From Dryas octopetala (Eukaryota; Streptophyta; Magnoliopsida; Rosales; Rosaceae), in the NCBI GenBank assembly GCA_963921425.1, contig OY992837.1, positions 717,896-781,895 of the forward strand: DNA of 64,000 nt. Direction: 5' to 3'. The number at the start of each line of letters is the position of its first letter. The first letter of the stretch is position 1. Both the position numbers and the translations under genes were made by a program. Below the pieces are notes generated by a model. It was not told where the DNA came from. It ran no database searches and worked only from the letters and a program-made list of their open reading frames with translations. Of this stretch, positions 59,426-64,000 are shown one piece after another.

Positions 59426-59740
59426 TCATCCACCAATCTGATCAGACATTGCATCAATAACAAAATCATCCTCCATTTCCAAGCCTTCCGGAGTATGGCT
59501 TTCCCTTACCCTTGTTCCATCAAAAACGAAACGCATTGCTTCATACACAAGATCTTTTCGATCATAGTGGTCTCGCATCACATATTCCAGCGCCACACTG
59601 CGACCAATCCTGTAGAAAGTGTCAGCTTCATGTTGTCTCTGCACCCTCACAATTATAGGATCTTCTTCTTTCCCAAGAGAAAGCCTGACCAGGGTTTCAT
59701 GTGTGGCTGTTGCTCTCTTCATTCCTACAATGCATGCCAA
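59426..59740 (-). CDS. SUMO-like modifier, gene 1 (divergent)
   Basis: Small ubiquitin-like modifier fold; SUMO is joined through its C-terminal Gly-Gly to lysines of nuclear proteins. The ORF has 104 codons and no intron. The beta-grasp core runs from IIVRVQRQHEADTFYRIGRS to VFDGTRVRESHTPEGLEMEDD and the end is VIDAMSDQIGG followed at once by the stop. The protein therefore ends in a ready diglycine and would need no protease trimming. Canonical plant SUMO has QTGG plus a short tail. The N-terminus is unlike normal SUMO, and Met7 is an alternative start. The first of a minus-strand cluster. Homology is clear; expression and conjugation are unproven. Confidence 0.72.
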   Translation of the reverse strand: MACIVGMKRATATHETLVRLSLGKEEDPIIVRVQRQHEADTFYRIGRSVALEYVMRDHYDRKDLVYEAMRFVFDGTRVRESHTPEGLEMEDDFVIDAMSDQIGG

Positions 59741-60216
59741 TCAAAACTTCATCCACAATGGCTCTTATCTTATGCCAACATTTGAAAATGGCATGGATAT
59801 TGAATCTTTAAGCTTTTTTTTTTTTTTTTCTCAATGAAAAGATTCTGTTGATATTTGGGTAGAATCTGATTTGTTTTTCTTTTTCAATTCTAAATTTAGA
59901 GAATCTACAAATAAAAAAATACAAGTAAACCCCAGGAGTGAATTTTATTAATAAAGATAGAGCTAGTAAGGATTTAGCCAAGTACAAATGTATGAATATA
60001 CGCTAGTAAATATACCAAAGTTTAGCATTCTTTTTTATACATTTAAAAGTATCAAAAAGATCAGTGAAGAGAGAAGGCAGAAGTTAGTGAGAGCGAGAGG
60101 GTACGTTGTGTACTTGACTTGGGAAACCAGGGATGTTTTGGGCTGTGGGCTGGGCTTTGTGGGCCTGAGGTCCAGTCTTGTTATGTAGTTCTGTCCCTCA
60201 GGTCCACCTTGCATCA
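59741..60216. other. Spacer between SUMO-like copies
   Basis: AT-rich with poly-T at about 59813-59830. No gene was recognised. Confidence 0.45.
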
Positions 60217-60265
60217 ATTTCATGAACGAGCCTCCATTTCCAAGTGTTCCAGAGTATGGTTTTCA
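60217..60265 (-). pseudogene. SUMO-like relic (about 15 codons)
   Basis: The minus strand encodes NHTLEHLEMEA, matching the SHTPEGLEMED turn of gene 1, then stops. Nothing else of the gene is recognisable around it. Confidence 0.5.
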
Positions 60266-60802
60266 TGCATCATGTATTGACATTAAAATTCATGTCTATT
60301 TTCTATGGATTTGAAATGCGCTAGGTTTGTTTCCCTAATAACAACATTCACGTGTCATATACATCTTTAAATATTTTGCCAAAAAAAAAAAATATATCCC
60401 TATAAAAAAAAATATATATAAAAGGAATATAATTAAGTACTCACATTTTAAATTAAACAAAATGCTTATCCTTGGCCTGCTGGCTACAAGAACAATGGGG
60501 CAAGGTTCTCAGGTAGCTTTGGTAAACTGAAAAAACTAATGCTTCCAGTCAAAGTGCTGTTGCATATCCTTGCCAACACATTGAAAACAAAATAAGTTCA
60601 AAAGAGAAAATTGAAACAAACTGTGGCAGCTTATAACTTCACAAACAGAGCATTTACCTTCTCACTAATAAAGTATTTACCTTTACACTTACAAACGAGA
60701 AAAGAGAAGAAAAAAACTTTAAACCCCATTCTGATTGCAAATGGATAACATGGTCTGATTAAACAGGGTGCACAAAATGATACAAAATGAATACATATAT
60801 AG

Positions 60803-61084
60803 CTAAACGGATGATGGAGGAACATGGCCACCAATCTGATCAGACATTGCATCAATAAAATCACCATCCTCCATTTCCAGGCGTTCCGGAGTATCGCTTT
60901 CGCATATCCTTTTTCCGTCAAAAAGGAAACGGACTTCTTCATACACCAGACATTTTTGTTCACAGTAATGTAGCAACACATCTTTCAGCTGCACATTGCG
61001 ACCAATCCTGTAGGACTTATCAACTTCATATTGTCTTTTCACCTTGAGAATTACAGAACCATCTCTTGGTCTCTCCATTCCCAC
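60803..61084 (-). CDS. SUMO-like modifier, gene 2 with C-terminal tail
   Basis: A 93-codon single-exon ORF with the SUMO core SVILKVKRQYEVDKSYRIGR, the LFDGKRICESDTPERLEMEDGD loop and IDAMSDQIGG. Seven residues (HVPPSSV) follow the diglycine, as in SUMO precursors that need a SENP/ULP protease. The N-terminal extension is very short (MGMERPRDG). It is closer to ordinary SUMO than gene 1 in the FLFDGKRI stretch. The upstream and downstream blocks it shares with gene 1 indicate tandem duplication. It may be functional or a recent intronless derivative; ordinary plant SUMO genes, as I recall, have introns. Confidence 0.72.
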   Translation of the reverse strand: MGMERPRDGSVILKVKRQYEVDKSYRIGRNVQLKDVLLHYCEQKCLVYEEVRFLFDGKRICESDTPERLEMEDGDFIDAMSDQIGGHVPPSSV

Positions 61085-61579
61085 AATATTTGAGGATCAC
61101 CTTCAGATATTTTTAGTAATATTTCAGGGAAATTATGCTGAGATTGCATTCCCATACAGAGGTTTCCTCTTATATACAACCAGTCTAGACTTAATTACTG
61201 CCAACGACCTTGAAGTTCATTAAATTAATGGTCCCCAACTACCCATTAATGATTGCCAACTACCAGATCACTGTTTTAAACTTTTCCCCCATTGATTATG
61301 TATGTAGAATATATGTGCAGCTAGAGCTAGCTTTTTCGTGTTGCAGAGGCAGAGGACTTGCCGGTAATTTTTGGATTTCATGCTTCAATATATAAGTACT
61401 TAACCCAAATGTTATTTATTATTAATCAAAAGTATTAGATGGGTATGGAGGAAAAGAGGATCGCATCAACATGAGACTAATTTGAAAGATCAATACAACT
61501 ACTCTGCTTGTGTTCATGAGTGCATCATACGAACACATTTAATTTGAAAAAAACAAAAACAAAACAAAAACAAAAACAA
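61085..61579. other. Spacer 5' of SUMO-like gene 2
   Basis: Likely promoter of gene 2 next to 61085. No other feature was recognised. Confidence 0.4.
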
Positions 61580-61907
61580 ACAATGACCATAAAAGACACA
61601 ATGAATCACATCATCATCCTCCATTTTCAAGTGTTCCGGGGTATCGGTTTTACGTATCAGTTTTCCTTCAAAAAAGGAAACGTGTTTCTTCATAAACAAG
61701 ACCTTTACGTTGACAGTAATCTCGCATAACATAAATCAGCGGCACTTTGCGACTGGTCCTGTAGGACATGTCTGCTTCATGTTGTCTCTGGACCTTCAAG
61801 ATTATAGGATGATGATCATCTTCATCTTTCAAACTCAATAGAGAGAACCTGATGAGGGATTCCTGTGTGGATGTTACTGTAAATCTATTGTCCATTATTT
61901 CCCACAA
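61580..61907 (-). pseudogene. SUMO-like gene 3, frameshifted, diglycine lost
   Basis: It reads open from 61907 (HHPIILKVQRQHEADMSYRTSR) to RFLF and then meets a run of six T on the minus strand (61670-61675) where gene 2 has five. The extra base brings a stop. Homology continues in another frame (KLIRKTDTPEHLKMEDDDVI) and then decays before the diglycine position. Without the Gly-Gly it could not be conjugated even if read through. Confidence 0.75.
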
Positions 61908-61912
61908 AGCAA

Positions 61913-61936
61913 ATATATATATATATATATATATAT
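61913..61936. repeat. (TA)n microsatellite
   Basis: A TA run of about 24 bp that borders the MITE and forms part of its target duplication. Confidence 0.9.
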
Positions 61937-61939
61937 GCC

Positions 61940-62341
61940 CAGGCTCCTTCTGTTGAGGTATACCTCAACTTATTTATGTTGAGGTATACCTTGTTGGGGC
62001 CCACACGAGTCGTTTTGTGTCGATCCGAACCGTTCAATTTTTACATCTCCGTAGATAGATCATCCTTGCAAAAAATTAGCCAAATCGGAAATCATTTGCC
62101 TATCTAACTTTGATCAAACAAATGGACGAACCAAATATTTTCGATGAAACCGTCCATTTGTTTTATCAAAGTTAGATAGGCAAATGATTTCCGATTTGGC
62201 TAATTTTTTTGCAAGAATGATCTATTAATGAAGATGATCCTTGCGAACGGTTCGGATCGACACAAAACGACTTGTGTGGGCCCCAACAAGGTCATACCTC
62301 AACATAAATAAGTTGAGGTATACCTCAACAGAAAGAACCTG
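61940..62341. mobile_element. MITE, 402 bp, long inverted repeats, 10-bp target duplication
   Basis: The left end (caggctccttctgttgaggt) is mirrored by the right end (acctcaacagaaagaacctg). The arms match over most of their length (about 170 bp each), including the atgatttccgatttggctaa block at the centre. The word tatatatgcc lies on both sides (61930-61939 and 62342-62351). No ORF. A MULE-type MITE fits the 9-10 bp duplication. Confidence 0.88.
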
Positions 62342-62514
62342 TATATATGCCAACCCAAGCTTAATTCACAAATAATGGCTCTTATGCACCTCATTGAACA
62401 AATAATGGGCTCTTATGCACCTCATTGAACAAATAATGGCTGTATTTATATTGGCCAAAACAAAGGAAATAACAAATAAATATCTTGTTAAACTAAGTGA
62501 ATTAAATTCCTTTA

Positions 62515-62806
62515 GGGCCCGTTTGGCACTGCTTCTTAGAAGCACTTTTATTTAGTAGCGCTTTTATCAGAAGCGCTTATGTTAAGAAGCACATATAAAT
62601 TTTTATAAAACTTCTAAATTATTTATGCAAAAGCACTTGAAAGTGCTTCTTGAGAAAGCACTTGTCAGGTGCTTCTCAAAAAACCTCTTAGAAGTGCTTT
62701 TATAACTCAAAAGCACTTCTAATTATTTTTGCCAAACGCTATCAAAAGTGATTTTACTAATTTGAAAGCGCTTTTGACAATTTTAAAAGCAGTGCCAAAC
62801 GAGCCC
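62515..62806. mobile_element. MITE, 292 bp, gggcccgtttggcactgctt ends
   Basis: The left end gggcccgtttggcactgctt is matched by the complemented right end gggctcgtttggcactgctt. The inner part is full of agaagcgctt/aagtgctt words. The gggcccgtttgg terminus is common in plant MITEs. I saw no clear target duplication, so the superfamily is open. Confidence 0.8.
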
Positions 62807-64000
62807 ATTTATTATTTAATCCATCAATGCTCATTTCCAACACTTTTCAACTTCCTAAGGATCAGTAACCTAAGTTAATCCTCTGCATTTATTATTTTTA
62901 TCTGTTTTTTTTACCGAGTGAAACTAAAACCCTATAATTAATCAATGTTAATTTCCAACATGTTTCACCTTCCCAAGCATGTGCTCGTACGGAAGGAGGG
63001 TTGGGATCTTGGGAAGGTGAAATGTGTTGGAAATTTTTGCATTAATTATAGGGTAAGGGGTTTTAATTCAAATGGTACATCTGGTTATGGGCTTTGGTCC
63101 TCCATCATACAAAAAAAAGAATCAATACATCCATTGTTGTTGTATTGAAAATAAATCCATATCTATCTAATATCTATGGATTTACTAGCAAAAAGAAAAT
63201 ATATCTATGGATATTTATTTATTTTTCCTTTTGAGAAGATCTATGGATATGAAACGCCATACGTGTATAATTTATTTCCCTAAAAATGACCTTCACACAG
63301 ATATATACATGCAACTGCAAATAAAGCATGGTCAGATATTATTCAATTGAATTTCTAGAATTAGGGGGTGTCCCAATTGGAATTTTAATGGATTTTAAAA
63401 GAGTTGCAGATTTCATAGAATTAGTGTCTCTAATTCAGATTTTAAAATCCATAAAATCTATCAAAATCTAAGGAAATTGGTTGGAAAAATGCATCCAGAT
63501 TTGTTATGACAACTCAAATTTATTATGTGTAAAAAATGCATATAAATTCATTAAAATTCTTTACTTAATGAAATCAATGACTTTTTTAGCACATTTGGAT
63601 TGAAATACATTAAAATCTGAATTGGGGACACTTTGATATATTTGCAATCCATTAAAATTTGAGTTGAGATACCTAGATTTAATTGAATTTTTAAAATCTA
63701 ATAAAATTTAAGTTGGGGACATCGCCCCGAGTTTTTTATGATACCTGAATTTCTAAATAATCTATTAAAATCCGAGTTAAGGACACCTAAATTTCTATGA
63801 AATCCAATAAAATCCTAATTGAGAAAACCTAAATTTTGTTGGAATTTTAAAATTCATTAAAATCTGAGTTGAGTACACCTTCCTTAGAAATCACTCATCA
63901 ATGATCAATTCCTATAGAGGTTCTATGCATGCACGCTCATATGGCAATCTAATTAATGCATGCACATATGGCAATAAACACCTTTTATTCGTTTTTTTTA
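62807..64000. other. AT-rich region with degenerate repeat (63360-63880)
   Basis: The words aattttaatggattttaaaa, aatccattaaaatttgag and ttgagttgagatacct recur in both orientations from about 63360 to 63880. This looks like an old TIR element or tandem remnant. A short inverted pair (gggaaggtgaaatgtgttggaaatt at 63012, aatttccaacatgtttcaccttccc at 62950) lies just upstream. No gene was recognised. Confidence 0.5.

Overview
The window is nuclear DNA of a flowering plant. Genes are split by short introns with GT/AG borders, intergenic DNA is AT-rich, and the gene families (CC-NB-LRR receptor, PP2-B F-box lectin, subtilases, plant-type MON2 and VPS54, SUMO) are those of plants. A eudicot, perhaps Rosaceae, is my impression only; nothing here proves the family.

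Layout. 1-736: two head-to-tail Helitron-like elements. 2019-17728 (-): a MON2 homologue whose exons run intact to the stop codon but whose N-terminal exons are not found; one intron holds a 1.3 kb palindromic Mutator-like element. 18255-19421 (-): a receptor-like cytoplasmic kinase of FERONIA type, divergent from a CC-NB-LRR gene (19821-22912, +), with a 61-bp tandem repeat between them. 24525-33073 (+): a complete 18-exon VPS54 gene (GARP tethering complex). 34934-50555: three copies of an F-box/PP2-B gene on the + strand. Copy 1 has a 2-bp deletion and a nested MULE in intron 2, copy 2 is a wreck, and copy 3 (287 codons) is intact. Between copies 1 and 2 lies a 7.2 kb LTR retrotransposon (38646-45816, 5-bp target duplication) that encodes only Gag on the - strand, a TR-GAG type non-autonomous element. 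Between copies 2 and 3 is another probable MULE. 51109-57634 (-): two intronless tandem subtilases. 59426-61907 (-): a small cluster of divergent SUMO-like genes (two open, one frameshifted, one relic). The last 6 kb holds several MITEs and AT-rich DNA.

How the genes relate. MON2 and VPS54 both act in trafficking at the trans-Golgi/endosome, but they are separate housekeeping genes here. The kinase, NLR, PP2-B and subtilase genes belong to families that expand by local duplication, and the window shows that process: tandem copies, decayed copies, and foldback elements in introns and spacers. The most unusual structures are the triply nested palindromic MULE at 35628-38105, the Gag-only retrotransposon with 83-bp arrays that differ by two units between its LTRs, and the decaying SUMO cluster. 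I saw no convincing new multi-gene system.
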